Virus record (IMG/VR): IMGVR_UViG_3300033153_002296
Location: 1-40,884 of that record
Direction: 5' to 3' (one strand)
Origin: a virus
Length of the DNA stretch: 40,884 bases
The notes under the pieces were generated by a model that saw nothing but the letters and a program-made list of their open reading frames with translations, searched no databases and was not told the origin of the DNA. A program made the position numbers and the translations under genes. Shown one piece after another: positions 10,193 through 23,300 of the stretch; positions within the stretch are counted from its first letter, which is position 1, and each line of letters begins with the position of its first letter.

Positions 10193-11584
10193 ATGGCAAC
10201 ATTTGCACAAAGAGCTCAAGCTATTATAAACAAGTATGATATACGACCTGGAGATTCAGCATCACAAAATGCTAAGAATGCCGAATTACAAGCTTTAAAA
10301 GAACAACAAGAGCAAGTGCGGGAGCAAATGGCATTAGATGAAATGGGTAGCATACAAAATTCATGGGATAAGATATCAAGTTTAGGGATAGATCCTACAC
10401 AAATGATGTCACAAGCACAGCCAATGGATCTTTATCCCGACATAGAACAAAGAGCAGAAGAAAATTCACAAGTTTCACAAGCTAAATATGGAGGTATCCA
10501 CATTAAAGACAAAAATAAAGGAAAGTTTACTAATTGGGTAGCTAATAATAAAGCGAAATTAGGTGGAAAGACTACTGTTCCTGGAGCAGCTGATCACATA
10601 ATGAAGGATGAAAACAAATCTAAATTCTCTCCAGAAGTAGTTAAGATGGCAAACTTTGCAAAGAATGCAAGAGGCTGGGCTGGCTATGGTGGAAATAGAA
10701 ATCCTTATGCACGTCCTAAAGCTCAATTTGGAAATCCTCCTCCTATTGATCAATCTACTTTAGATTATATAGCAGGATTAAACCCACAACCTCTTCATAC
10801 AAGAGACGAAAACCAAGCATACTTTGAAAGTTTATTAGGAACTCCAGATTGGGGCGATTCTAAAAATTTAGCTGCTGATTTAGACTTACAAAAAAAATAC
10901 CCAAAATTAGGACCAACACCATATGAACAAGAAAATCAACCTTATAAATTTGTAACTCCTGATCCAACCCGAATAAAGAAAACAGAAGATGACGATGATG
11001 ATGACGATGATGATAAAAATAATAAAGTATCTGGTGACGGCATAAATCCTTGGATAGCAGCTGCTCAAGGAGCAGGAGACCTATATGGAATAATTCAAAA
11101 TCTTAGAAAGAAAGAGGCTAGAAGTCCAGGATTAATGGGAGATGCTCAAAAATATGATACTACTCTTCAAAAAAATATAATTAAGAGAGGTAGAGCAGAT
11201 TCTTTGGGAGCTTTAAGATCTATTGCAAGAAATAATCCTAATTTGCCTTATCCATCAATGGTTGGAGATATAGCTATAGATTCTGCTATAGCAGAAGCTG
11301 GCATAGACACTGCTGCAGATACTAATCGAATCCAAAGACAAGATGTTATAGATGCTTCAAATATTGCTGCTAAAAATAAAGCGGCAGAATTAGATATAGC
11401 AGCTGATGATGCAAGAAAAATGGCACTCTCAACTCACCTAACAAATATAGGGGGAGATGTAGCAGGTTTATATAAAGATAAGAAAGCTATGGATTATCAA
11501 AGAGATATTATTCCATTACTACAAACAGGTAATTATAAGCTGGAAAAAACAAAAGACGGTTGGACCGTTGTACCTATCACTTAA
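10193..11584 (+). CDS. Putative virion cargo protein with KYGGIHIK module and poly-Asp run, 463 residues
   Basis: This gene starts 6 nt after the previous stop. The N-terminal third is helical. At residue 98 begins KYGGIHIKDKNKGKFTNW, continued by KFSPEVVKMANFAKNARGW and YGGNRNPYARP at 165; this GG-IHIK...GKFT...MANFAKNA block recurs in virion proteins of crAss-like phages. A run of nine aspartates (residues 266-274, encoded by a GAT/GAC microsatellite at 10988-11014) separates it from a helical Ala-rich C-terminal half (for example DAIAEAGIDTAADTNR-like repeats) suggesting a coiled or bundle structure. There is no signal peptide. The YGG-x-R-NPYA motif is shared with the preceding 815-residue protein, so the two probably have the same fate in the virion. 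Confidence 0.5.
   Translation: MATFAQRAQAIINKYDIRPGDSASQNAKNAELQALKEQQEQVREQMALDEMGSIQNSWDKISSLGIDPTQMMSQAQPMDLYPDIEQRAEENSQVSQAKYGGIHIKDKNKGKFTNWVANNKAKLGGKTTVPGAADHIMKDENKSKFSPEVVKMANFAKNARGWAGYGGNRNPYARPKAQFGNPPPIDQSTLDYIAGLNPQPLHTRDENQAYFESLLGTPDWGDSKNLAADLDLQKKYPKLGPTPYEQENQPYKFVTPDPTRIKKTEDDDDDDDDDKNNKVSGDGINPWIAAAQGAGDLYGIIQNLRKKEARSPGLMGDAQKYDTTLQKNIIKRGRADSLGALRSIARNNPNLPYPSMVGDIAIDSAIAEAGIDTAADTNRIQRQDVIDASNIAAKNKAAELDIAADDARKMALSTHLTNIGGDVAGLYKDKKAMDYQRDIIPLLQTGNYKLEKTKDGWTVVPIT
10988..11014 (+). repeat. GAT/GAC microsatellite encoding nine aspartates
   Basis: A triplet repeat of GAY codons within the 463-residue cargo protein gene encodes nine aspartates in a row between a Lys/Thr and a Lys/Asn stretch. 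Such runs can change length by slippage. A similar acidic DDDDDED run occurs in the 1206-residue protein near 30205-30225. Confidence 0.85.
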
Positions 11585-11595
11585 GAACATAAGAA

Positions 11596-12606
11596 ATGCC
11601 AGGAGCTAATTTATATTATAGAGCACGTCCGAGAAATTATCAATCTCAATTTGTTCCTCTCCCATTGAGTGCAATGGCAGGAGCATTAAATGCTAAACAA
11701 AAAAGATACGATACCAATAAAGCTTTAATAGACCAATATGCCGACTATGAAATTAATGCATTACCTGGAGATGATACAGGATACGCAGATAAAAAAGAAA
11801 AAGAAGTACAAGCTTTTGTGAATGAGTCTGTAAATCAAGATCTATCTGATCCTGAATACATGAGGAAGTTTACTCAACTTACAAGAAGTCTTCAAGATGA
11901 TAAGAATATAGAGAAAATTGAAAATCACTATGCTCACCATCAAAAGGAATTAGCAAGAATGGAGGAGCTTACTAAAAAAGGAGGACATGCTTTATCAGGA
12001 CATTGGGATTTTAAATATAATGACTTATATAAAAAATACACTACTCCAGGCTCTGGAGGATGGAGAAGTAATAACTTAGGCGATTACAATATTCATCAAG
12101 GTATTAATGTAAGAAAGGAAGTAGAACCTCTTTTCAATAACATACCTGCCGCTACGATAGAAAATGTAAAACAGTATACAGACCCAACTACAGGTAGACA
12201 GTTTGCTTATGAAACAAGTGTAACAGAAGTAAGCAAAGCAAAGATAGCCAATGCTGCTATGCAAGGATACCAGACATTCTCTGCTCCTGGACATCCAGCA
12301 GGAGGACAATTAAGAAATGAATATGATTATTTAATAGCTAATGGAGTTACTCCAACAGTAAATGATGAAGATGTTGCCAAACTTCTTAATAAAAATGTAG
12401 GGGATCCATTAGACCAAGGAGAATTTATATTCCAACATCTTTATGATATAGGAATGGAAAACCATAATCCTTCTTATAAGAGTGATATAGCCACAGCAAT
12501 AAGGACAGCACAAAAAACAAATTATGAAGAACAAATGCTGTATCCACAAGATATTTCATTAAATGTAAAAGGTACTCCACAAGAATTAGATCCAAGATTT
12601 AGATAA
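11596..12606 (+). CDS. Putative virion cargo protein, 336 residues
   Basis: The N-terminus contains FVPLPLSAMAGALNAKQKRYDTNKALIDQY-type sequence (residues 20-50), a hydrophobic Pro-rich start followed by a long amphipathic helix, which resembles the beginnings of packaged proteins in crAss-like phages. The remainder is mainly helical, charged and free of membrane segments. It starts 11 nt after the preceding stop and is followed after 4 nt by the next gene in another frame. No enzymatic motif is visible. It is probably a subunit or linker of the ejected RNA polymerase/cargo assembly, inferred only from position. This gene and the next may correspond to one longer protein in relatives. Confidence 0.5.
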   Translation: MPGANLYYRARPRNYQSQFVPLPLSAMAGALNAKQKRYDTNKALIDQYADYEINALPGDDTGYADKKEKEVQAFVNESVNQDLSDPEYMRKFTQLTRSLQDDKNIEKIENHYAHHQKELARMEELTKKGGHALSGHWDFKYNDLYKKYTTPGSGGWRSNNLGDYNIHQGINVRKEVEPLFNNIPAATIENVKQYTDPTTGRQFAYETSVTEVSKAKIANAAMQGYQTFSAPGHPAGGQLRNEYDYLIANGVTPTVNDEDVAKLLNKNVGDPLDQGEFIFQHLYDIGMENHNPSYKSDIATAIRTAQKTNYEEQMLYPQDISLNVKGTPQELDPRFR

Positions 12607-12610
12607 TGGA

Positions 12611-14308
12611 ATGGCAGATATATTATCTGCAAAAGGAAATTATATAGCCGCTTATAATAAATATCAACAAGAAACTGGTAGTACAGATCCTAATGTAATA
12701 CATCAAGCAATCACAGGAGATCCGAATTTAGGACTAAATGAAGATGAAAGAAACATATTTGTTAGTGAAACTCCAGAAGAAATGTTAAATCCAGACTATC
12801 TTCCTGTTGAATATCGTAACATTAAATATTCTAAAGAAAATTATATTGCAAGTGTTGCAAATGCTAATAATCATGCGGAGTCTGCTGTATCCCAAAACTA
12901 TGAAGGAGGATCGGAAGTATATAATAAACAAAAGAAAATATATGAAGATAATAAGAAGTACAGTACAGCAAATACGATATCTACACAAGCTTTAAATAAC
13001 TTAAGAAATGATGATATTACTAATTTGGAAATTTTAGCAGATCAAGTTCAAAACGGGGGATTAACAACTGGTGGTAAAGGTTTATACTACAATTTAAATT
13101 CAGACGGAACTATGAATATTTATCATTCTGATGATACTAAACAAAGCAAAAAATTATTTACTCCCCAAGCTAAAAATTTATGGCAAGCTGTATTTGGTGT
13201 AGATCCAGTATTAGTTACAGGTGAAGGTCAAGAGGTTAACGGAGAACGAGTATTACCTTTACATGACTTAATAGAAGCTGATGGCTCTGTTAATATTGGA
13301 AATACTAAACTTGGAGGAAGATATAATGGACGTTCTTTAAATGAATTTTTAAACTTAAGAGGAGTACCTACTGGAGGAGACTCGGATGGAGATAGAATTT
13401 ATGCTTGGTATTTAAATGGAGAAGCGCAAGCTAAATTTTTAAACAGTCAAAAAAGACTAGAAGCCTTTAAAAATGGAGCAACAAATAAATTAACTAATGC
13501 TGAACAACTTACATTTAATGAAGTATCAACAGCATTCCCAAGAGGAAGAGCTTTAAATGAAGCAGATAAAACCTATGTACCAAAAACAGTAAATGCTCAA
13601 GGAAATATAGTAAGTCTTCCAGCTTCAGAAAATACCAATGCAATTTTAGATGATCTTAAAGGACACTTAGACTTATGGGAAATAAGAGATAATGCTACTG
13701 GAAAAATAATAGATAAGAATGATATTGATGCATCAACTATTAAGTTTGCTATGGAGTTAACAAATAAACTTAGAGATGAAGCACAATTTGAAGGAACTGT
13801 TAAGAGAATAGTAGATTATGGCATTTCTGCTACTTCAGATAAACCAATAACAGGAAAAGAAGATGTAAGTGTTACAATGACTCTAACAGGTGCTGAGGCT
13901 GTAGAATACAACTTAATTAGAGCTAGAGAATTATATTCAAATTATTTATCAGATCCTACTACTGTAAGTGGTAGAAATGATTATATAAACTTTGTTGCTT
14001 TTGATAATCCAGACCTTTCCAGAAAAATGTATAAACTAGAAAACAATAATCAAAATCTATATTATAAAGAATCTGGTGTTACCTTTGAAGCTACTCCTCT
14101 AGATAAAGGTAGGTATACTATGAATGTAAGTTATGAAGATAATTTTGGAGTAACGGAGAGTCAAACAGTTGTTGCAAAAACTATTGCAGACGTAGGAAAA
14201 ATAATAAGAGCAACTGCTAAATATGAAAGACTTTTAGAACAAAGTGAAAATCATAGTTGGACAGTACAAGATTTTGAAAACTTCATGTTACAGGAAGAAA
14301 ACTACTAG
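12611..14308 (+). CDS. Putative virion cargo protein, 565 residues
   Basis: The chosen start is ATG 12611, because the ATG that overlaps the upstream stop (12606) opens only a very short frame. The protein is Asn-rich and mixed alpha/beta with no signal peptide or transmembrane segment. There is no recognisable catalytic motif. A helical N-terminus (NYIAAYNKYQQETG) is followed by a beta-containing middle and a helical C-terminal end. It ends at TAG 14306-14308, three bases before the giant polymerase gene, so it is almost certainly co-translated with it. Its position immediately before the virion RNA polymerase suggests it is another component of the ejected complex. I cannot assign a specific role. 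Confidence 0.5.
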   Translation: MADILSAKGNYIAAYNKYQQETGSTDPNVIHQAITGDPNLGLNEDERNIFVSETPEEMLNPDYLPVEYRNIKYSKENYIASVANANNHAESAVSQNYEGGSEVYNKQKKIYEDNKKYSTANTISTQALNNLRNDDITNLEILADQVQNGGLTTGGKGLYYNLNSDGTMNIYHSDDTKQSKKLFTPQAKNLWQAVFGVDPVLVTGEGQEVNGERVLPLHDLIEADGSVNIGNTKLGGRYNGRSLNEFLNLRGVPTGGDSDGDRIYAWYLNGEAQAKFLNSQKRLEAFKNGATNKLTNAEQLTFNEVSTAFPRGRALNEADKTYVPKTVNAQGNIVSLPASENTNAILDDLKGHLDLWEIRDNATGKIIDKNDIDASTIKFAMELTNKLRDEAQFEGTVKRIVDYGISATSDKPITGKEDVSVTMTLTGAEAVEYNLIRARELYSNYLSDPTTVSGRNDYINFVAFDNPDLSRKMYKLENNNQNLYYKESGVTFEATPLDKGRYTMNVSYEDNFGVTESQTVVAKTIADVGKIIRATAKYERLLEQSENHSWTVQDFENFMLQEENY

Positions 14309-14311
14309 AGT

Positions 14312-17300
14312 ATGGCTAAGAAAAACATTCCAGTTGTAGAGGTAGAGGAGAAATTGGACCCAATAACACAGCTTCCCGAATCTTTAGAAAAGCAGAAATT
14401 ACGCAAACCAAGTATTTCTCTCCCTAAAGGAAACTTTAATTATGGAAGACAGGGGACTGGTGTAGGGAAAAATGGAGATAAGAAGAAAAATGAACGTATA
14501 GTTATCCCTGATTTTAAAAGTTATGTACAAACAATAGATAAGTACAAAGATCATTTACCGCAAAATTATCTTGAGCAGAGAGGAATGCCTCAAGGAACAG
14601 GCGTAAGTTTTGAAGAGTTTTATAATAAATTAGGAAATGAGTTTAGGCTAAGTAGTACAACTAATGAATACGACCTTCTTTCTAAATACAATACAGCAGT
14701 ACAGGCAGCAGAAGAAGCCAGAAGAAGAAACCAACCTATAGGAGACCAAATTTTAGGATTTGTAAACCAAACTTTAGTAGGAGAAATACTTGGAGGAACT
14801 TTAGAGGGAATAGGATATCTTTTAGATTGGCAAGATGTAAAGGACGCTTCTAATAATGTTCAAAAAGAATATGGAAATTGGTTGTCAGATATAGGAATAG
14901 GCTTAAAAGAATGGACTAGAGAAGCTACTCCTATTTACGAAGATGATCCTGGCACATATGCTCCCTCTGATTTGGGATGGTGGCTATCAAATGGTGTTTC
15001 CGTAGCATCCACTTTATCTATAATGATACCTGCAGCTGGTTGGGCTAAAGGAACAAGTATGCTTGCAAGAGGAGGTGCTAGATTATCTAGAGCAATTGCT
15101 CCTACTGGAAGATTAGGAAAAGGACTTAAAACATTAAGTAAAGCAGAAAATCCAGCGTCCTATGGTTGGATTACCACAGGATTAAATCAAGCTATTGCCT
15201 CCAGACATGCTGAAAGTATGATGGAATCTTCTGGAATATTTGAACAAGAATATGAGAAAATGATATCTCTCGGTAAGTCAGAAGAACAAGCCACGGAAGC
15301 AGCTGCAAGAGCTGCAACTTTTACATATAATGCAAACTGGGCTATGCTTGCTCAGGATATTCCTCAATATTTATTATTAGGACGAAGCTTTAGGGCAGCT
15401 AAAAAAATTAGAAGTGTAAAGCAAGCAGCAATTGAAGGTACTTCTAAAACTGCCGCTATAAAAAACTATGCAGCTCCTATAGGCTTTGATATGATCAGTG
15501 AAGGTGCGGAAGAAGCTTACCAATTTATGGTTGGAGAAGAGGGAATGTATATGGCTGATATAGAAGCAGGTATAAGAGGAAAAGAGGGTTTTGGAGAAAG
15601 ATATTCAAAATATCTAACAGACGGTCAATTATGGACAGCAGCTACATTTGGAGCTTTTGGTGCGGGTGTAATGCAAACAGCAGGAAGAAAAGTCAATGAT
15701 TACATACTTAAGTCAAAAGGAGGAACTACTGAAAACGAAAGAAGAGTTCTTGAGGCACAAAAGAGAAGTGAGAATATATCATACCACTCAAAACAGATAG
15801 AAGCAGCCGCTGAATCAGGGAATGAAGCTGCTTATTATCAAGCAAAGGCTAATGCTGCTTTTGATCTTGGATTAAATGCTGCTCAGGCTGGTAACCTAGA
15901 TCAACTTATAAGCAACCTTGAAGAAATGAAAGGAACTACTGCTGAAGAAAAAGCACAGTATAACTTAGGAAATGATTTTGCTCTAGGAATTGATGAACTT
16001 ATTGAGGATGTAAAACAAATTGGGGAACTCTATGAAAAGAATGGTCCCAAATATTCAGCTAATTTAATTGCCCCTATTACACAAAGTGAGTTTATGGTAA
16101 ATAAACTTAGTAAGCAAAGACCTCTTTTAAAAGCTGAAATAGAGGAAGCTTATAATAACTTTCCTAGAATAACTGAGCTTTCTGCTAACGGACGTGCAAT
16201 ATTTGATATGCAAATAAATCTGTCTGCTGCTGAAAAAAGAATAGCTGGAGCTGAGTTTATATTAAAAAATAAACAAGGTTTATCTGCTGAAGAAAAAGAA
16301 AAGCTTGAGAAGATAGTTGAAGAACAAAAATTAGCCATAGAAATAGGAAAGACTGCTTTAAAAGCTAAAATACAAGCCCAAGAAACTGAGCTAACAGATA
16401 TTGATAAAAAGATATTAGATAATATAGGAGACAATCCACTAACCAATAATATAGTAGGAGCACAGACTGCTCTAGGTTGGGCTGATGAGCTATTAGATGC
16501 TCATACTCAAAGACTTAAAAAGTTAGGAAGTAAGGAATTTAATAAAGAAGCGCAGGGTATAGAAGTTAGAGAACAAAGAAATGAACAGTTCGCAGATAGA
16601 TTAAGAGAAATTACCACATTACTTACAGAAGGAGCCCAAAAGAAAGAAGTTAAACTTCCTGATGATATAGACTCAAGAGGAGAATTTGTAGCAGGTAAAC
16701 TTGTAGAAGAGTTAGTACCTCTAACTCTACAAGAGAAAAACGAACTTCTTAAAGAAGCTTGGGAACTCTGGTCAGAAATGGGAGGCTTAAGTATTCTTGA
16801 ATTTACAGACGGAAAAAAGAATACATATGATGAATTAACTGCTTCTGAAAAAGAGCGATATAATGAAGAATCTAAAAAACTAAGAAATGATAGAGAAGCG
16901 CTAAGACCTTTCCTTGAAAAACTTAGTGAGGTAGTTAGAAAAGAAAAAGATAAATACTCCAGAAAAGAACGTAGAAGATTAGGAGCAGAAAAAGCTAAAC
17001 TTACAAGACGAAGAAACCAAGTGGCCAGAGACTTGGATGATGAAAGAGCTCGAAGAAAAGAAATTGAGGATATGAAAGATCCTCGTTATGATGATCTTAC
17101 CTTAGCTGAACTATTTGTAGATCCTACAGATGTAATACCCGTAATATTTAAAGGAGAGTTAGCTACATTAAGTATAGACCCTGAAACAAATGAATACTTA
17201 GTTAATGATGAGATTATAATTGCAGGAGGAGGTAATCAAGAAGCATTATATAATCATGATATAGCCATTCCAAAAGATGGATACTATCCTATATCTCTTT

Positions 17301-20300
17301 CAAGTGAAGGAGATAGAGTAGTAATGTATATTGGAGATCATCTTATGATGATCGACACAATTAGTCCTGCAGACTCTATTATAACAGATGAAGCAGGCAA
17401 TATCACTGGAGTTAAACTAATTGATTCTAGAGGAAATGAAGTACTATTTGAAGGAGAACTTAGATATGACATTGCAGATTATTTGCTAATCTATGATGCC
17501 TTATTAGAAGAATTTGTACAGAATCCTTCAAATATGATTATCCCTCTTAAAGATGGTAATTATTTAGTAGAATTTAATCAAGCAGATCCTTTCTCTTCTA
17601 AAGTATATAAAGAGGACAAAAATGGAAAACTTAGGGAAATTTTACCTAAAAGCAAACTTAGAAAAAAAGATGGAAGTTATAACAAGAAAGGACGTATAGT
17701 AAATTCTATCTTAACTAAGTTTAAAGAGGAAGTACTTACTCCTCTAAAAGGAAACCCTTTAAATAAAAATTCAAATGAAACAAACTACGAAAACTCGCCT
17801 TCTGAACAAATTGCAGGACAAGAAATTAATGAAGGACTTGATGAAGATGTCTCCGAAGCAGAGGAGCCAATTCTTGCTGGATCGGAAGAATATCTCCAAC
17901 TCCTTGAGAAAATAAAAGTAGCTAATGACGCAGAACTTGGAGATCTAATTGCTAATATAAAAGAATTAAAAACCACTCTTAATCCTGTAGAAGGAGGTCA
18001 ACTTATGGTGGCCATAGCAAAAAGAGTAAAAGAATTAAAAGTATCTACAGGAGAAGACACAGGCGCTTTAGCCCAAAGCTCAACTGGGAAGGAAATACAA
18101 AACCAATTAGATGATCAATTAACTGCTTCAAGCTCTATAAACGAAGAAGTAAATGGAATTGAGGATGCTTCTACGGTAGTGAGCTCAGACGGTACAGAAA
18201 AGAATTTAGTAGGAACAACTGAAGATGGTAGTAAAGTTTATCAAACTGACGATGGGGTATTAATTTATGAACAATCTGAAGAAGCTAAACAAAAAGCATC
18301 AGAAATAGAGATTCAAGAAATAAAACCAGAAGGACCAACTATAGAAGAACTTGCAGGTATAAGCCCTCTTGCTTCAATTACTGAAATAAATCCTGGGGCA
18401 GAGGCTGTAGGAAAAGGAAAAACTTTGGGAGAAGTAGAATTATCTCCTAAAGAATTAGAATTAACAATTATAGATGGAGAATATACCTTAGTTCTAGACC
18501 CTGTTACACAAGAACCTATATATACAGACGAAAACTATCAACCTGATCTTTCATTATTAAGCAATCCTAATATAGGTGAAGATGCAGAAGTTAGGGTATT
18601 CATTGATGAAAAAACTAAATATTGGGACGAAAAAAAGGATACAATATCTCCGATGAATCATTACTTGGAAGTTCCTATGTATGTAGAAATTAAAGATCCT
18701 GAAAGTGGAGAATTTAAAGTAATAGGTAAATTACGAGCTGGAGAAAAATTTAAAGCAGAAAGACAAGCTATCTGGAGTAATTATCAGAAGGGAGAAAAAA
18801 CTGATGCCCAGGTAAATCTTGTTAGTTATGACTACGCTAATTACAGCAATACTACGAGTGTTCATAATCTAAGGAACGCAAGGACACCACAAGGACTCCC
18901 ATTATGGCAGTCTGGATTTGATGCGTTCAACACTGCATGGAAAGATAATGGAGATGGAACTTTTAGTTTAGAAAGAAAAAATGCTCCTCTTTTTGTATTT
19001 AGTACAATAGGCTCTACAACATTTTTAGGAGAAAACTCATCCACACCTCAACTATATTTAGAAGAAACTTCTGATAAAATGAGGAGAGAGCTTGGATCAA
19101 TTAATTTAACAGGGGCTAAAGGAAATCAAGATGGACAAGTTTGGACAACTGTTATAAATCCAAGTGGACACTACGTTCCAGTAAAACTATCAACATCTAA
19201 TCTATCTCAGGCTGCAGTAGACTATGTAATGTCTCAAATAATATTAGGAAATTTTGAAGAAGCACAAGAAGTAATATATGCAAACTATGAAGACGATCAA
19301 GCTTTACTTTTTGATACATTCATTCAATTAAATGTAAATAAAGCTACAAACGAAAAATACATCAAGTTTAAACCAAACGAAGAATCAGAGGTAATTTACT
19401 CTATAGAATACAAAAGCTTTAGAGAAGCTATAGAAAGCAGTTCAGGTTTAGTAGATGTAAATATAGAAGAACCTAGAATACATAAAGGAAAAACTACACT
19501 CCATAAGGTACCTGGAAAAACTGTTAATATAGAAATAGGGACTGTTCTGCGTAAAATGATTGAAAATAAGAAGTATAATATAAAGAACACAGAACTTAGA
19601 ACAGGAAGAACATATAAAAGTCTTGTAACAGAACAAGAATACCGTAGTTATGAACATTACTTAATGGGTGCTCCAGACATAAATGGAAATCCTAATGAAG
19701 AAGTAGCAGATGCTAGAGACGGGAGACCGACTACAATACTAGCATCAGATGTAAGAGGAACTGATGGTAATTTCTTTTTTGATGTAGGAATGACTTTTAG
19801 TTTAAAAGACTCATTTGCACAAGGTCAAATTCCAGATTTAGCGGCTAAAGAAGAATATGAATTATATCTAGCTGAAACTAAAGAAAGTGATCTTACAGGA
19901 AGAGAAATACCAGAAAAAGGAACAGGTTATACAAAAGGTAAATCAGATGATTTATTTGGTGAGGGCGATCTTGCGCCTAATCCTCTAAAAAATGATAACA
20001 ATTTAGAAGAAGGTGAATTAGGAGATGGTTCCTTTAGTCTAATAGATACTGGAGGAGAACGTATTAATATGGACTTAGCGGCTGCTTGGTTGAATAAGAG
20101 AGGTCTTACATTCAATGAGTCCAGACAAGTGCTTAAATTGGGACATTTAGATGCCTCTACAGCTGGTGTTTTTCATGAAGGTCTAATTTACTTAAGTAAG
20201 AATGCAGAAATAGGAACTGAATACCACGAAGCATTTCATGCTGTATTCAGATCTTTTTTAACAGATGCACAGCAAGAACAAATTTTAAAAGAAGCTGGAA

Positions 20301-23300
20301 CAGTAACTGCAGCGGAGTTAAAACAAAGAGAATCAGAAGGATACTTTACTAAAAAGGGTGGTAAAATATTTAAAAAAACTATAAGAGGAGAACAAGAAAT
20401 AAGCAAAGAAGAGCTTAACAATATGATTCTAGAAGAACGACTAGCAGAACAATTCAGAGGCTATGTTACATCTAATCAAAAACCTTCAGGATTATTAAGC
20501 AGAGTAGCAAAATTCTTTAAAGATTTATTAAACTATATCAAAACTTACCTTACCAAAGGAAGAACAATCGATCAACTTTTCTCTAATATAGAGTCTGGAA
20601 GAATTAATCGCAGATATACAAACAAAAGATTCCAGAGAGAAGCTGCATTTTCTCTTAAGAAAGGATTTACTACTTCTGAACAGGAAGAAGTATTGGATAC
20701 TATAAATATTGAATTTAAAAAACTATATGAAGAACTCGAACAAGGAGTAGATCCTAATATAATCTACAATAATATTAGAAATCAATTCTTGACCTCAATG
20801 TTTGTTACCAAAGATTCTACAGGACATGTAACAAACCCTCCAATTAATATAGCTAAGAAACATTACGACCTTCTTTCGGAGGGAGGTAAAAATTTCACAG
20901 CTAAAAAAGATGCTAATATAAATGTTAGTGCTAAATGGAAGATATTTGGAAGTATATACAAAAATTGGAATACTCAATTTTCTAAAGATGAATTAGAAAA
21001 TCCTGTAGAAAATGGTTGGGTATATTTAGCTAAAAGACAGCTTCCTAAACATGGATTAAAAGTACACGGAGATCTTACCTCAGAACTTGAAGATGATATA
21101 TTTGAAGAACGCATATATGGAAGAAACTATGCAGAAGAGAGCAGAAAAGATTCTTTATCAGGAAAAGTAAAATCTTTCTTAAGCAGAGTTCCTATGTTAA
21201 TAGACGGAAAACCTGTAAAAAATATCTTAGGTACTAATAAAACAGTTCCTTTTGATGAAATATATCAAGAAGTAGCATATACTATCATCAATTCCGTAAC
21301 ATTTAACGACATGTTAAATAAGCTTAGATTTTCTGGAAACAATAAAGAAGTTCTAAACACTGTAGCTGATATGTTAGATCAGGAAGTAAGTAATAAAAAC
21401 TGGGAATTTATAGCGGACTTCTATAAGAATATGTCTCTGACTTATTTAGACTTTGTAGGAGCTATAGAAGAAGTAGATATTGTAGAATTAGAAGGTGGAA
21501 ATCAGGATGTTACAATCAAGATAAGATACTTTAATACCAATACTAATAAGTCTGAAAATAGAATCTTTAAAAAATGGAATTTAGAATCCAAAAGAAGTGA
21601 TAATAAAGGATTATTTAGTAAAGATGATTTTGGTACATTAAAAATAAACCAGACTAAGGCTGCCAATATGAAGAAGGCTTTAGATATAATTCAAGAAATA
21701 AAGAACGATATAGCTGTTCCCGAAATGAGACATATAACTGCTCTTTCTTCTTTTCTAGATTCAATGTCAATAGATATACCCTCCTCTATCTTAAGAAATG
21801 CTTTAGATAATGGAATAAAGGTGGGCAATAAAGTTCTTAAATCAGGTGAGCTATATAGATATTTAACTTCTGGAACCTCTTCTCATAGTAATAATAATGT
21901 AGGAATTGATACTTTATTAAAAAATATAGAAAATGGAAAAGATCCATTTGTAACAGATAGAAGTGTTATAAATAGATTTTTAAAAATATCTAAAGAATTT
22001 GAAGCTTCTGTGCAGGGATCCTTTATAAACGGAGAAGGAAAGTCTATACATCCTATAAATATGCATACAACTCTAACTAGAATGTTTGCAAGCTTTAAAA
22101 ACTTTAACCCCGATTCAACAGAATTTTGGAATCTATGGGTTAGAGATTTTATGGAAGATCCATTTTATTTTCCTGAAGGGGCTTTAGTAGATAGTCCCAA
22201 TAACTCCTTATTCTTATCTTCAATAGTTTCTAACAAATCTAAGTTCAAAAGTATTCTAGCATATGAAGAATTTGACACGTATAAGAAAAAGAATGAAATT
22301 ACTTCTCAAAATACCTTTGAGAATATGTCTCCTTTATTATCAAAATTACATAGATTAAATTCTTTTGCTAATAATGGTAGTAAAAGACAAATGAAAATTG
22401 TTCTACCTACATTGGCAGACAGATCTAAAATGGCACTTCTAACTATTCCAAGAATAAGTTATAATAAAAAACTACACCAATATAAAACCAAAAATATTGA
22501 AGAAATATTCCTTGGATACGTAGTACAAGACCTAAAAAGGGCCCAAAGAGTACAAGCAGACATTCAAGCGGGAGCTCTTAAAATAGAAAGTTTACATAAA
22601 CATAAAGAAAGTCCTAGAGGATTGAGATTCAGTCAGTTTGAATTTTTAAATGAGACCGAAGCAGGACAAGAACTTCTAAAGTATGCATTAGATAACTCTG
22701 ATGATCAACTATTATACAGTAGTAATGATTCAGCTAGAAAAAAACAAGGAGAACAACCCAAAGTTTATTCTTTATTTAAAAATGTTTTAGATGAGATAGA
22801 TACATATGTTAATAATCAAGTACAAGAACAGCTTAAAGATATAAGAGAAAAAAATATAAACTCTACACAGGGTAGAAGAAAAGTAAATCAAATAGATCCA
22901 GGAGGACTTGCCCTTTATGAAAATAGTGTAGAAGACTTTATTAAAGATTATGTTGCGGCTAATATAATAGCTAAAAATGAGATTATAAAAATGACTGCAG
23001 GAGATTTAGCTCTCTATAAAGACTATGCAACAACTTCAAAAAGATATGGAGGATTAGCTACTCCAGGACTTGAAGCCTTCTTGAAAGAATTTGCAGATGG
23101 AGCTACTTATGGCGACATGGCAACCTATCAAATGGGAGCCGTAGAAGATATCTTTAAATTAGATTCCAAAAATCTAGATGCTTTAGAGGAGCTAGCAGGA
23201 AAAGCAGCTGTAAAAGCTTATAGAAAAGGGTCCAATAAAACAGATGCAATGGGCCTTACAACTTTAGCTAAACATAAAGCTAAGATGGAAGGTCAGGGAA

